A DNA stretch of 64,000 nucleotides. Source: Pseudomonadota bacterium (lineage in GTDB: Bacteria > Pseudomonadota > Alphaproteobacteria > Dongiales > Dongiaceae). Below, piece by piece: positions 32,305 to 42,415 of this stretch; the first letter of the stretch is position 1, and each line of letters opens with the position of its first letter. The DNA lies in assembly GCA_016183985.1 (NCBI GenBank), contig JACPDN010000006.1, forward strand, positions 868,001 through 932,000. The letters are read 5' to 3'. A program made the position numbers and the translations under genes. The notes beneath the pieces were generated by a model. It was not told where the DNA came from, made no database searches, and saw only the letters and a program-made list of their open reading frames with translations.

Positions 32305-32473
32305 GGCCCGGACGATGCCCTTGGGCGACGGACCGGGTCAAGCCGCAGGTTAACCTTTCCAACCGCATGGAGACGGGGAACCGGCACCACCGGCAATTGG
32401 GCGGTCCGCCCCTGCGATTGGCCGGCGCCACCGGACGGGCGCCGGGATTGTAACCATACGGTCAAGGGCGTCG

Positions 32474-32502
32474 TTGACTTCAAGCTTTCTTCCCGCTTAC
32501 GG
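32474..32502 (+). promoter_or_regulatory. Possible promoter of the peptide importer operon
   Basis: TTGACT at 32474-32479, a 17-base spacer and TTACGG at 32497-32502, about 90 bases before the substrate-binding-protein start. The -10 match is weak. Confidence 0.25.
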
Positions 32503-32591
32503 TTTTCCTCAAGGCAGCCCCCCAATTAACTAATAGATGGGGCCATCAAACGCGGGCTGTCCTGCCACTGCTTTATTTTGGGAGAATCCAG

Positions 32592-34190
32592 ATGAAACAT
32601 CGCTTGCTTGGGGCCGTCGCGGCCGCAGCGCTTGCGGTTGGCTTCACCGCCGCCGCCGCCGAAGCAAAGACACTTGTCTATTGTTCGGAAGGCAGCCCGG
32701 AGAACTTCAACCCGCAGATCAACACCACCGGCACCAGCTTCGACACCGCCTATCCGGTGTTCAACAAGCTGGTCGAGTTCGAACCCGGTACCACCAAAAT
32801 CATGCCGGGCCTTGCTAAGTCGTGGGACGTTTCCGACGACGGCTTGACCTACACATTCCATCTGCAAGAAGGCGTGAAGTTCCATGCGCGCAAGGATTTC
32901 GCGCCGACGCGCGATTTCAATGCCGATGACGTGATCACCACCTTCAACCGCATGTGGAAGGCGGACGACGCCTACGCCAAGGTCTCGGGCGGTGCCTATG
33001 ACTACTTCAACGACATGAGCATGCCGGATCTCCTGAAGTCGATCGATAAGGTCGACGACATGACGGTGAAGTTCACGCTGACTAAGCCGAACGCACCCTT
33101 CATCGCCAACATGGCGATGGATTTCGCCTCGATCCATTCCAAGGAATACATGGATGCGATGATGAAGGCGGGCACGCCGGAGCGCGTCGACCAGGAGCCG
33201 ATCGGCACCGGCCCGTTCATCTGGCAGGCTTATGAGAAGGATGCGCGCATTCTCTACAAGGCGAATGCGAACTACTTCCGCGGCAAGCAGCCGATCGACA
33301 AGCTGATCTTCTCGATCACGCCGGACCAGGCCGTCCGCACCGCCAAGCTCCGCGCCGGTGAATGCGACATCATCCCGTATCCGAACGCGGCCGACGTGCC
33401 CTCGCTCAAGGACGATCCGAACCTGGTCGTCCAAGAACAGGAAGGCCTCAATGTCGGGTATCTGGCGCTCAACGTGAAGAAGGCGCCGTTCGACAACGTG
33501 AAGGTCCGCCAAGCCTTCAACATGGCCTTCGACAAGGATGCCATCGTGAAGGCGGCCTATCAGGGCGCTGGCCAGCCGGCCAAGAACCCGATCCCGCCGA
33601 CCATCTGGTCCTACGACGACGACATTCAGCCCTACACCTACGATCCGGAAAAGGCGAAGGCTCTCCTCGCCGAAGCCGGCGTGAAGGATCTCTCGATCGA
33701 TCTCTGGTACATGCCAGTGCAGCGTCCCTACAACCCGGACGCCAAGAAGATCGCCGAAATGATGCAGGCGGACCTCGCCAAGATCGGCATCACCGCTGAA
33801 CTCAAGACCTATGAATGGGGCGAGTACCGCAAGCGCCTGCAGGCCGGTGAACATATGACCGGCATGCTGGGCTGGACCGGCGACAATGGCGATCCCGACA
33901 ACTTCATGGGCGTGCTGCTCTCCTGCGGCTCGGCGCGTGAAGGCGGCCAGAACATCGCCAAATGGTGCAACGAAGACTTCACCAAGCTGATCGACGAAGC
34001 GGCTTCGACCGCCGACGTTGCCAAGCGCACCGAGTTCTATAAGCAGGCGCAGGTGATCTTCCACGACGAAGCCCCCTGGGTGCCGATCGCGCACTCGGTC
34101 GTCTTCGTGCCGATGAACAAGAAGGTGAAGGGTTACAAGGTCCATCCGCTGGGCACCCACATCTTCGAAGGCGTCGACGTCGAAGAATAA
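32592..34190 (+). CDS. Dipeptide-type ABC importer, periplasmic binding protein
   Basis: This 532-residue protein has a signal peptide cleaved after AAAEA near residue 25. The SBP family 5 pattern follows: LVYCSEGSPENFNPQINTTG, GLAKSWDVSDDGLTYTFHLQ, VKFHARKDF, DFNADDVITTFNRMW, then GTGPF and WTGDNGDPDNF near the C-terminus. It delivers di- or oligopeptides to the permease. The ribosome site is GGGAGAATCC before the ATG. A strong terminator separates it from dppB, which should make it the most abundant product. Dpp is preferred over Opp because CSEGSPENFNPQ matches DppA-type proteins. Confidence 0.9.
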   Translation: MKHRLLGAVAAAALAVGFTAAAAEAKTLVYCSEGSPENFNPQINTTGTSFDTAYPVFNKLVEFEPGTTKIMPGLAKSWDVSDDGLTYTFHLQEGVKFHARKDFAPTRDFNADDVITTFNRMWKADDAYAKVSGGAYDYFNDMSMPDLLKSIDKVDDMTVKFTLTKPNAPFIANMAMDFASIHSKEYMDAMMKAGTPERVDQEPIGTGPFIWQAYEKDARILYKANANYFRGKQPIDKLIFSITPDQAVRTAKLRAGECDIIPYPNAADVPSLKDDPNLVVQEQEGLNVGYLALNVKKAPFDNVKVRQAFNMAFDKDAIVKAAYQGAGQPAKNPIPPTIWSYDDDIQPYTYDPEKAKALLAEAGVKDLSIDLWYMPVQRPYNPDAKKIAEMMQADLAKIGITAELKTYEWGEYRKRLQAGEHMTGMLGWTGDNGDPDNFMGVLLSCGSAREGGQNIAKWCNEDFTKLIDEAASTADVAKRTEFYKQAQVIFHDEAPWVPIAHSVVFVPMNKKVKGYKVHPLGTHIFEGVDVEE

Positions 34191-34206
34191 ATTCTGTAAC
34201 CGATGG

Positions 34207-34248
34207 GCGGCGGGGAGAGTCCAACCCTCCCCGCCGCTCGTTTTTTTT
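34207..34248 (+). terminator. Intrinsic terminator between dppA and dppB
   Basis: An 11-bp perfect GC stem (GCGGCGGGGAG at 34207-34217 with 34227-34237), a nine-base loop and a T8 run at 34241-34248. It lies between co-directional dppA and dppB, so it probably lowers downstream expression relative to the binding protein. Confidence 0.85.
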
Positions 34249-34263
34249 GTGATATAGTCAGCC

Positions 34264-35274
34264 ATGGTCCGTTTCCTCCTGACCCGCGCCAGCCTCGTCA
34301 TCCCGACCTTCCTCGGGATCGTCTTCCTGGCCTTCATTCTGATCCGCCTGGTCCCCGGCGACCCGGTCGAAGTCCGCGTCGGCGAGCGCGGCATCGCCCC
34401 GGAACGCCACGCCCAGCTGCTGCATGAAATGGGTCTTGATCGGCCGCTCTACGTCCAGTTCTTCGACTATGTGAACGGCGTGGTCCATGGTGACCTCGGC
34501 ATCTCCGTCATCACCCATCGCCCGGTGCTGGAAGAATTCCTGACACTCTTCCCGGCGACGCTCGAACTCTCGTTCTTTGCCATCGTACTTGCTCTTGCCG
34601 TGGGGCTGCCGGCCGGGATTTTCGCCGCGGTGAAGCGCGGCTCGCTCGTCGACCATGTCATCATGGGGGCCTCGCTCACCGGCTATTCGATGCCGATCTT
34701 CTGGTGGGGCCTGCTCCTCATCCTCACCTTCTCGGTGGGGCTGGGTTGGACGCCGGTTTCGGGCCGCATCGGCAACGATTTCTTTTTCGAGGGCACGTCA
34801 GGCTTCATGATTTACGACGCCATCATGAGCGACGAGGAAGGCGCCGTGAAATCCGCCTTCTCGCATCTCATCCTGCCGACCATCGTGCTCGGCACCATTC
34901 CGTTGGCCGTGATCGCGCGCATGACGCGCTCCGCCATGCTGGAAGTGCTGAGCGAAGACTATATCCGCACCGCGCGTGCCAAAGGCCTCTCCACCTGGCG
35001 CGTCATCGGCGTCCATGCGCTGCGCAACGCGCTGATCCCGGTCGTCACCGTGATCGGCCTGCAGGTCGGTGTGCTGATGGCCGGCGCCGTGCTGACCGAA
35101 ACTACCTTCTCCTGGCCGGGTGTCGGCAAGTGGCTGGTGGAAAGCATCAACCGGCGTGACTATCCGGCCCTCCAGGGCGGCGTGCTACTCATCGCCTGCC
35201 TCGTCATGGCCATCAATCTCGGGGTCGACCTGCTCTATGGTCTGCTCAATCCCCGCATCCGGCACAAGCGCTGA
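34264..35274 (+). CDS. Dipeptide ABC importer permease DppB
   Basis: This 336-residue inner-membrane permease has the N-terminal FLLTRASLVIPTFLGIVFLA and PGDPVEVRVGERG motif typical of DppB/OppB. The EAA coupling loop appears as EVLSEDYIRTARAKGLSTWR, with HALRNALIPVVTVIGLQVG after it. About six helices are expected. It pairs with the DppC gene, 15 bases downstream. Confidence 0.92.
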   Translation: MVRFLLTRASLVIPTFLGIVFLAFILIRLVPGDPVEVRVGERGIAPERHAQLLHEMGLDRPLYVQFFDYVNGVVHGDLGISVITHRPVLEEFLTLFPATLELSFFAIVLALAVGLPAGIFAAVKRGSLVDHVIMGASLTGYSMPIFWWGLLLILTFSVGLGWTPVSGRIGNDFFFEGTSGFMIYDAIMSDEEGAVKSAFSHLILPTIVLGTIPLAVIARMTRSAMLEVLSEDYIRTARAKGLSTWRVIGVHALRNALIPVVTVIGLQVGVLMAGAVLTETTFSWPGVGKWLVESINRRDYPALQGGVLLIACLVMAINLGVDLLYGLLNPRIRHKR

Positions 35275-35289
35275 AGGGCAGCCCATAAC

Positions 35290-36198
35290 ATGACCGCCGC
35301 ACCCGCCGCCGCCACCGCTCCAAAGATCGTTTCGCCGCGCCGCGAGATATGGCTTTCCATGCGCGCCAACAAGGGCGCCATGGCCGGGCTTGTCGTCATC
35401 GCCATCCTCGTCTTCCTGGCGGTCTTCGCCGATTTCGTGGCGCCGCACAGCCCGATCGAGCAGTTCCGCGAAGACCCGACCAACTATCTGAAGCCACCCG
35501 TCTGGCAGGAAGGCGGCTCCTGGCAGTTCATTCTCGGCACAGACGATGTCGCGCGTGATGTGCTCTCGCGCATCATCCACGGCGCCCGCCTCTCGCTCAT
35601 CATCGGTTGCATCGTGGTCACGATCTCGTTGGCCCTGGGTATCGGCTTTGGCCTGTTTTCTGGCTTCTATAGGGGCGTCGTCGATATCGCGATCATGCGC
35701 TTCATGGACATTATCCTGTCCATTCCGAGCCTGCTGCTCTCCATCGTTATCGTCGCCATTCTAGGCAAGCCCGATATCGCCAAGGCGATGATCGCCATCG
35801 CCATCACCTATGTGCCGCATTACGCCCGCCTTGCACGCGCCTCGGTGCTCACTGAGCTTTCCAAGGATTACGTCACGGCATCCCGCGTCGCCGGTGCCTC
35901 GAATCTGCGCCTGATGCTCAGCACAGTGCTCCCCAATTGCATGGCACCGCTCATCGTGCAGGCGACCCTCTCCTTCTCCACCGCGATCCTCGATGCGGCG
36001 GCCCTGGGCTTCCTGGGCTTGGGTGCGCAGGCGCCGACGCCCGAATGGGGCACCATGCTGGCCGACAGCTTGAAATTCCTGCAGCGCGCGCCTTGGGTCG
36101 TCACTTTCCCCGGCCTAGCCATTCTCATCACGGTGCTGGCCTTCAACCTGATGGGCGACGGCTTGCGCGACGCGCTTGATCCCAAGCTGAAGCGCTGA
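35290..36198 (+). CDS. Dipeptide ABC importer permease DppC
   Basis: 302 residues. The DppC/OppC N-terminal part has KGAMAGLVVIAILVFLAVFA, then FILGTDDVARDVLSRIIHGA (the GTDxxGRD-type motif; here DDVARDV). The EAA loop is TELSKDYVTASRVAGASNLR. It ends AFNLMGDGLRDALDPKLKR, the usual DppC end. It forms the heterodimeric channel with DppB. Confidence 0.92.
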   Translation: MTAAPAAATAPKIVSPRREIWLSMRANKGAMAGLVVIAILVFLAVFADFVAPHSPIEQFREDPTNYLKPPVWQEGGSWQFILGTDDVARDVLSRIIHGARLSLIIGCIVVTISLALGIGFGLFSGFYRGVVDIAIMRFMDIILSIPSLLLSIVIVAILGKPDIAKAMIAIAITYVPHYARLARASVLTELSKDYVTASRVAGASNLRLMLSTVLPNCMAPLIVQATLSFSTAILDAAALGFLGLGAQAPTPEWGTMLADSLKFLQRAPWVVTFPGLAILITVLAFNLMGDGLRDALDPKLKR

Positions 36199-36212
36199 GG
36201 GCGCGATAGACC

Positions 36213-37219
36213 ATGGCACTTCTCGAAATCCGTAACCTTTCGGTCCAATTCCAGACCCATAGCGGCCCGTTCCGCGCCGTCGACGGCATCGATCTCGACC
36301 TCGACAAGGGCGAACTCCTGGGCGTCGTCGGCGAATCCGGCTCCGGCAAGAGCGTCACCATGCTGGCCGTCATGGGGCTCATTCCCTGGCCCGGCAAGGT
36401 CACCGCCGATCGCCTCGTCTTCGACGGTATCGACCTCCTGAGCCTCAAGCCGGCTCAGCGCCGCAAGATCGTCGGCAAGGACGTGGCGATGATCTTCCAG
36501 GAGCCGATGACCAGCCTCAACCCCTGCTTCACGGTCGGCTACCAGATCATGGAGACACTGCAGGTCCATGAAGGCGGCTCGCGTCGCCAGCGTCGCGACC
36601 GCACGGTTGAGCTGCTCGAACAGGTCGGCATTCCGGCCGCCGCATCGCGTCTAGACAGCTTTCCGCACCAGCTTTCCGGCGGCATGTGCCAGCGCGTCAT
36701 GATCGCCATGGCGATCGCCTGCAATCCGCGCCTGCTCATCGCCGACGAACCAACCACCGCACTCGACGTCACCATCCAGGCGCAGATACTCGATCTCCTG
36801 GTGAAGCTGCAGCGCGATCGAGGCATGGCCCTTGTCCTCATCACCCACGACATGGGCGTCGTCGCCGAGACGGCGGAACGCGTGCTGGTGATGTATGCCA
36901 GCCAGCAGGTCGAGGAGCAGACGGCATCCGCGCTCTTTGCCAATCCGCACCACCCCTATACTGCCGCCCTGCTGGAGGCGCTGCCGGAGCGGAGCGTCGG
37001 CAAGCATCGTCTCTCGACCATTCCCGGCGTCGTGCCCGGCATCGTCGACCGGCCGACAGGCTGCGTATTCAATCCGCGCTGTGCCTTTGCCGACGCCAAG
37101 TGCCGTGCCGAATTGCCGAACTTCACGACGCACGGCATCGCTGGCACGCGCGTGCGCTGCCACTATCCTTTGGAGAACGGTGTGCCGACCAATCGCCCTG
37201 CCGGCCAGGAGGTTGCGTA

Positions 37220-37220
<1 letters not shown>
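36213..37220 (+). CDS. Dipeptide ABC importer ATPase DppD
   Basis: 335 residues. Walker A is [10 protein letters not shown] (residues about 46-55), the signature is [16 protein letters not shown], and Walker B is [20 protein letters not shown]. The C-terminal oligopeptide-transporter domain has [17 protein letters not shown], with cysteines typical of the Fe-S-like motif of DppD/OppD. It overlaps the next gene as TAATG. It powers import with DppF. Confidence 0.93.
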
Positions 37221-38233
<1,013 letters not shown>

Positions 38234-38863
38234 ACGCCAGTTGCCGAGGCGCTGCAGAATCGCGCAATCGGCGGACGAAACGCGGATGATTCCCGTGCCT
38301 CAAAACGCGTTTTGCCTTCGTTTTGAGGTTCGCCGCGAAGATGATTGCCCGTCTTTTCGGACTCATTTTCCACAATAGGTGACCGGGAGCTTTGGAAATC
38401 TGGCGCCGCGCGTGCATAAAAATGTGGCAATGCGGCAGGACTTCACGCCACCTCGCCGCCTAAAAATGACTGTTTTCTGCGCGATTTAGGAAATATTGCC
38501 AGAGAGATGATGGCGCCTGCGTCATTTATGTCACATTGGCGAAAGGCTCTGCCAAGAGGCTGTTGTGACTCATCTTTCACTTTGAAAATGCGTGTGTTAT
38601 CAAAGCGCACGGGTTGACCGGCTGGACTCCGCGGCAGCGTGGATAACGGTCGGTTAAGGTTTTGGCCGCGACAATGTGACAAAGGCGATGTGGCCGTGCT
38701 GCATCGTCAGGTTGGCGCAAGTCGTGGCTGAGAGCCTGAGGCACGTTCAAGATTCAGCGGCCGGGGACAAGATGGAGGCCGCTTTCGGGGGACGGTGCAA
38801 CGGTTCGCTAGAAGAGCAGATCAACTTTTCGAAACCGGGCTACCGGAAAGGGTTAGGGGTTCT
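38234..38863. other. 630-bp region between dppF and mlaA
   Basis: It contains a perfect 10-bp hairpin at 38298-38328 (CCTCAAAACG with CGTTTTGAGG, 11-base loop, no T-run), possibly ending dpp transcription. AT-rich sequence follows, up to the mlaA leader. Short frames on both strands here lack ribosome sites and protein-like composition, so I call none. Confidence 0.5.
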
Positions 38864-39751
38864 ATGTTCAAGGTCATGAATTTCACCAAGACGACGCTGG
38901 CTGTCACATCCGTGACCCTCGGTTTGCTGGCCAGTGGCTGCGCCACGCCGCCCGATCCCAGCGATGAGGCCGCCGTCCAGGCGTTCAACGAAGCCAACGA
39001 TCCGTTGGAGCCGATGAACCGCTACTTCTTCGAAGTGAACCACGGCCTCGACGAATTGCTCGTGAAGCCGTTCGCCGGCTACTACAACATCGCCCTGCCC
39101 GATCCGGCCAAGGACGGCATCCGCAATTTCCTCCGGAACCTGCATGCGCCGGTCATTCTCGCCAACGACCTGTTCCAGGGTGAAGGCAGCCGCGCCGGTA
39201 CGACCGCGTCGCGCTTCCTCATCAACTCGACGCTGGGCATCGGCGGCATCCTCGATGCGGCGAGCTGGTTCGGCCTCAACTACCATGACGAAGATTTCGG
39301 CCAGACGCTCGCGGTCTGGGGCTCGGGTGAAGGCATCTATCTGCACCTGCCGCTCGTCGGGCCGTCGAACCCGCGTGATGCCGGTGGCAAGCTGGTCGAC
39401 TACGTGCTCGATCCGCTGACCTGGGTCGGCTACGTCTACAACGTCTCCTGGATCAACACGACGCGCTTCGCGGTCGAAGGCATCGACACGCGCGCCCGCA
39501 ACCTTGAGACCATCGCCGAACTGCAGAAGGGCTCGGTCGACTTCTACGCGACCATCCGCAGCCTCTATCGCCAGCACCGCAACGACGCCATCAAGAACGG
39601 CGAAGACCCGGAAGCGGCGGTCAGCAAGGTCACCTCGGAAGAGATGATCCCGGAAGACGGCGCCGAACTGCCAAGCGTCCTGCTGCAGCCGCAGCCCTCG
39701 GCCTCGACCCAGGTTCCGACCGGCGGCGACCAGCTTTCGGAGGCCAACTGA
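38864..39751 (+). CDS. MlaA (VacJ) outer-membrane lipoprotein
   Basis: 295 residues. The lipoprotein signal ends LLASGC near residue 25. The MlaA core follows: NDPLEPMNRYFFEVNHGLDE, ALPDPAKDGIRNFLRNLHAP, NDLFQGEGSRAGTTASRFLI, NSTLGIGGILDAASWFGL and VDYVLDPLTW. MlaA removes misplaced phospholipid from the outer leaflet and passes it to MlaC. The ATG at 38864 is chosen (TAGGGG upstream). The MlaC gene follows six bases later, so the two act together. Confidence 0.93.
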   Translation: MFKVMNFTKTTLAVTSVTLGLLASGCATPPDPSDEAAVQAFNEANDPLEPMNRYFFEVNHGLDELLVKPFAGYYNIALPDPAKDGIRNFLRNLHAPVILANDLFQGEGSRAGTTASRFLINSTLGIGGILDAASWFGLNYHDEDFGQTLAVWGSGEGIYLHLPLVGPSNPRDAGGKLVDYVLDPLTWVGYVYNVSWINTTRFAVEGIDTRARNLETIAELQKGSVDFYATIRSLYRQHRNDAIKNGEDPEAAVSKVTSEEMIPEDGAELPSVLLQPQPSASTQVPTGGDQLSEAN

Positions 39752-39756
39752 GTTCC

Positions 39757-40356
39757 ATGCTGACGCGTAGGACTTTCATGGCGGCGGCGGCATTTGCCGC
39801 CGCCGTTTCAGTTTCTGCCCCGGTCGCGTTTGCCGATCAGGCGGAGCTTCAATCCTTCATCCAATCGCTGTCGCAGAAGGCGATCACCGAGCTCTCCTCG
39901 GCATCGACCGACAAGGAGCGCGCGGCAAAGCTGCTGCCGATCCTGCAGCAGTATTTCGACATGCCCAAGCTCGCCAAGCACACGCTGGGGCTTTATTGGA
40001 AGCGGGCGACGCCGGAAGAGCAGACCGCCTATGTCGATATCTTCACGCAGTATATGAGCGCCGTTTACGGCAAGCGCTTTGCCGAATATTCGGGCCAGTC
40101 CCTGGCGATCCAGAAGGTGCGCGAGAACGGCGATGCTTCGACCGTCTTCACCATCGTCAAAGGTGCCGAGGGCGAACCGCGCGTCGATTGGGATGTGTCG
40201 ACCGAGGGCGGCAACAAGATGATCACCGATGTCCGCGTCGAGGGCCTGAGCCTTGCGGAAACGCATCGCCAGGAATTCTCCTCGGTCATCAGCTCGAATG
40301 GCGGCAAGGTCTCGGCCCTCATCGACATCCTGAAGAAGAAGGTCAGCTCGCTCTAA
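39757..40356 (+). CDS. MlaC periplasmic phospholipid carrier
   Basis: 199 residues. An export signal with RR at residues 4-5 precedes a hydrophobic AAAAFAAAVSVSAPVAFA. The MlaC fold follows: AAKLLPILQQYFDMPKLAKH, LGLYWKRATPEEQTAYVDIF, YGKRFAEYSGQSLAI, then GGNKMITDVRVEGLSLAETH and FSSVISSNGGKVSALIDIL. It shuttles lipid between MlaA and the inner-membrane Mla transporter, whose genes are not in the window. Confidence 0.92.
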   Translation: MLTRRTFMAAAAFAAAVSVSAPVAFADQAELQSFIQSLSQKAITELSSASTDKERAAKLLPILQQYFDMPKLAKHTLGLYWKRATPEEQTAYVDIFTQYMSAVYGKRFAEYSGQSLAIQKVRENGDASTVFTIVKGAEGEPRVDWDVSTEGGNKMITDVRVEGLSLAETHRQEFSSVISSNGGKVSALIDILKKKVSSL

Positions 40357-40365
40357 ATAATGCGC

Positions 40366-40396
40366 CGTCATCCCCGGGCGAAGTCCGGGCATGACG
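40366..40396. repeat. REP-like palindrome, copy 1
   Basis: CGTCATCCCCGGGCGAAGTC and the following CGGGCATGACG form an imperfect hairpin. The core recurs at 43407-43434. Such GTCAT-CCCGGGCGAA palindromes are dispersed extragenic repeats in alphaproteobacteria. Confidence 0.7.
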
Positions 40397-40413
40397 AAGA
40401 AAGAAAGACAAGG

Positions 40414-40448
40414 ATCCCCGCTGCCCCTTAAGGTCGGCGGGGATTTTT
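40414..40448 (+). terminator. Intrinsic terminator after mlaC
   Basis: ATCCCCGC at 40414-40421 pairs with GCGGGGAT at 40437-40444, followed by TTTT. It ends the mlaA-mlaC transcript, 24 bases before the oxidoreductase gene. Confidence 0.7.
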
Positions 40449-40467
40449 ATTTTGGGGAGTTCTCGGC

Positions 40468-41538
40468 ATGGCGGATCGGCCGCATGTGATCGTGGTAGGC
40501 GCCGGCATCATCGGCGCCTCGATCGCCTGGCATCTGGCGCGGGAGGGTGCCCGCGTGACGATCGTCGAGGCAGGTGCGCCCGGCGGCATCGCCACACGCC
40601 GCTCCTGGGCCTGGCTCAATGCCAGTTGGGGCAATCCAGAACCCTATTTCCGCCTGCGCCTGCGGGCGATGGCGGAATGGAAGCGGCTCAGCCGGGAGGT
40701 GCCGGCCATTCGCCTGCACTGGGTTGGCGGGCTCCTCTATGACATGGCGCCGGATGAGCTCGACGCCTATGCCGACCAGCACGGAAGCTGGGGCTATGGC
40801 ATCCGCCGCGTCGACGCCACGGAGATCGGCCGGCTCGAACCGGCCCTGACCGCGGCGCCCGCAATGGCGCTCCACGTCGCCGAGGAAGGCGCCCTCGAGC
40901 CGCTCGCCGCCGCGCAAGGATTGTTGGCCGCAGCGATCGGCCTCGGCGCAGCCCTTCACCGCGCCGATGTCACGGGGCTGGATATGGCGGGGGGCCAAGT
41001 CACCGGTGTCATCACGGCGCAAGGGCGCATCGCCGCCGATACGGTGGTGATCGCCGCCGGCACCGCGACCGCCGCCTTGGCGGCAACCGCCGGAATCGCC
41101 GTGCCGATTTCAGCGCCGCCGGGCCTGCTGGTCGCCACCAGGCCATTGCCGAAACTGCTCAACGGCCTGGTGATGGCGCCCGACATGCATGTGCGGCAGC
41201 TGGAGGATGGGCGCCTGCTGGCCGGCGCCGATTTCGGCGGCTCCGATCCCGGCGAAGATGCCGAGGCCACCGCCCGCGCGGTCTTTGCCGGCTTGCAGGC
41301 GATGCTGAAAGGCGGCAGCTCGTTCCTCTTCGATCGCTACCAGATCGGCCATCGGCCGATGCCGGCGGATGGCTTCCCCATTATGGGCGGGGTATCGGGT
41401 TGCCCCGGCCTTTATCTCGCCGTGACGCATTCCGGCATCACGCTGGCGCCGGCGCTGGGCCTCTTCGCCGCTGCCGAGATTCTGAAGGGACGGCGCGATG
41501 CCCTGCTGGCGCCCTACGGGCCGGAACGCTTCCTTTAG
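40468..41538 (+). CDS. FAD-dependent oxidoreductase, DAO/DadA type
   Basis: 356 residues. The N-terminal dinucleotide-binding motif is VIVVGAGIIGASIAWHLARE with the acidic strand end TIVEAGAPG. Next comes RSWAWLNASWGNPEPYFRLR, then a substrate-domain mid part and the C-terminal FAD contact GLYLAVTHSGITLAPALG. It belongs with glycine/D-amino-acid-type oxidases and sarcosine-like oxidoreductases. Substrate cannot be told. Single gene, possibly with its own promoter after the upstream terminator. Confidence 0.85.
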   Translation: MADRPHVIVVGAGIIGASIAWHLAREGARVTIVEAGAPGGIATRRSWAWLNASWGNPEPYFRLRLRAMAEWKRLSREVPAIRLHWVGGLLYDMAPDELDAYADQHGSWGYGIRRVDATEIGRLEPALTAAPAMALHVAEEGALEPLAAAQGLLAAAIGLGAALHRADVTGLDMAGGQVTGVITAQGRIAADTVVIAAGTATAALAATAGIAVPISAPPGLLVATRPLPKLLNGLVMAPDMHVRQLEDGRLLAGADFGGSDPGEDAEATARAVFAGLQAMLKGGSSFLFDRYQIGHRPMPADGFPIMGGVSGCPGLYLAVTHSGITLAPALGLFAAAEILKGRRDALLAPYGPERFL

Positions 41539-41663
41539 GAGCGCGTGATCCCTGCGACCCAGGCCGGGCTGCGGCCGGTCGACGACATGCGCCAAAGGGT
41601 CCACAGCAGAAAGGCCGTTTTCGCGGTGGCGATGGCAAGGCAAGCTATGGCGATCGTTTGCAT
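41535..41663 (-). CDS. 42-residue membrane peptide (possible)
   Basis: The frame starts MQTIAIACLAIATAKTAFLL, one membrane helix, and ends VAGITRS, overlapping the stop of the oxidoreductase by four bases. AGAGGG lies 11 bases before the ATG. Small size and lack of family make it tentative. Confidence 0.4.
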   Translation of the reverse strand: MQTIAIACLAIATAKTAFLLWTLWRMSSTGRSPAWVAGITRS

Positions 41664-41812
41664 TTTACTCAATCCCTCTTTGGTTGCGTCCTGGAGCCAG
41701 GGTGTGAGTTCGCCAAGAAGTGGGCAAGTGACAAATCCGCGAATCTGCTAAAGCAGCGCAGCAATTTTTGCGATCGACATATAAGGGTGATATTCGCGTG
41801 CCGCTGACCGGT

Positions 41813-42328
41813 TCAGCTGAGCGCGATCAGATCCTGGCGCAGGCGGTCGACATCGGTCAGTCCGGATTCGATCTCCGCGTGATGCGATTTCCAGATCGGC
41901 AGGGCTTGGCCGAGGATCTTCCGCCCCGCCGGCGTCAGGGTCAGCAGCCGCCCACGCTTGTCTGCTGGATCGACGCTGATCTTCAGCAGCCCCCGGCGCT
42001 CCAGCGGCTTCAGGGCGGCGGTCAGCGTGGTCCGGTCCATGGCGAGCAATTGTGCAACCGACCCCATCCCTGCCGGCTGCGGCCGGTTCAATGACATCAG
42101 CAGAGAGAACTGCCCGTTGGTCAGGCCGACGGGCTGCAGCGCCACGTCGAAGCGCCGCGCCAGGGCGCGCGCCGCCCGCTGCACATGCAGGCACAGGCAA
42201 TGATCGCGCACGAACAGGGTGGTGGCATAAGGCACGTCGCCAAGGGTCGCCCCAGGAGATGCGGCCGGCAGATCGTCCGCATCGGCGACCTTCAGGCGCG
42301 TTTTGGGTTGAGTCTTTGACATGGACAT
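41813..42328 (-). CDS. MarR-family transcriptional regulator
   Basis: 171 residues. Winged-helix core: LTNGQFSLLMSLNRPQPAGM, VAQLLAMDRTTLTAALKPLE (recognition helix), then RRGLLKISVDPADKRGRLLT (wing with DKRGR) and LTPAGRKIL. Dimer helices lie at both ends. An upstream cysteine pair (RDHCLCLHVQRAAR) could sense oxidants, as in some MarR proteins. It is divergent from the DUF899 gene and lies next to the palindrome at 42334, so it probably represses both. Confidence 0.88.
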   Translation of the reverse strand: MSMSKTQPKTRLKVADADDLPAASPGATLGDVPYATTLFVRDHCLCLHVQRAARALARRFDVALQPVGLTNGQFSLLMSLNRPQPAGMGSVAQLLAMDRTTLTAALKPLERRGLLKISVDPADKRGRLLTLTPAGRKILGQALPIWKSHHAEIESGLTDVDRLRQDLIALS

Positions 42329-42333
42329 ATAAT

Positions 42334-42345
42334 GTTGATATCAAC
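42334..42345. promoter_or_regulatory. Putative MarR operator
   Basis: GTTGATATCAAC is a perfect 12-bp palindrome placed six bases from the marR start and 71 bases from the DUF899 start. It sits in an AT-rich stretch, the common form of MarR sites (TTGATATCAA). Confidence 0.65.
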
Positions 42346-42415
42346 CTATAAAAGTCAAGCGGAATTCCGCTGACAAATAGACGTTTCCCCGAAAACACGG
42401 TCAAGGAGGAAAACC

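Noticed and set aside
32526-34394. 622-codon open frame on the minus strand over the dppA gene
   Set aside because: It is antisense to a clear binding-protein gene and has the composition of a shadow frame in GC-rich DNA.
38443-38682. 79-codon minus-strand frame between dppF and mlaA
   Set aside because: No ribosome site and no recognisable fold; the region is more likely regulatory.
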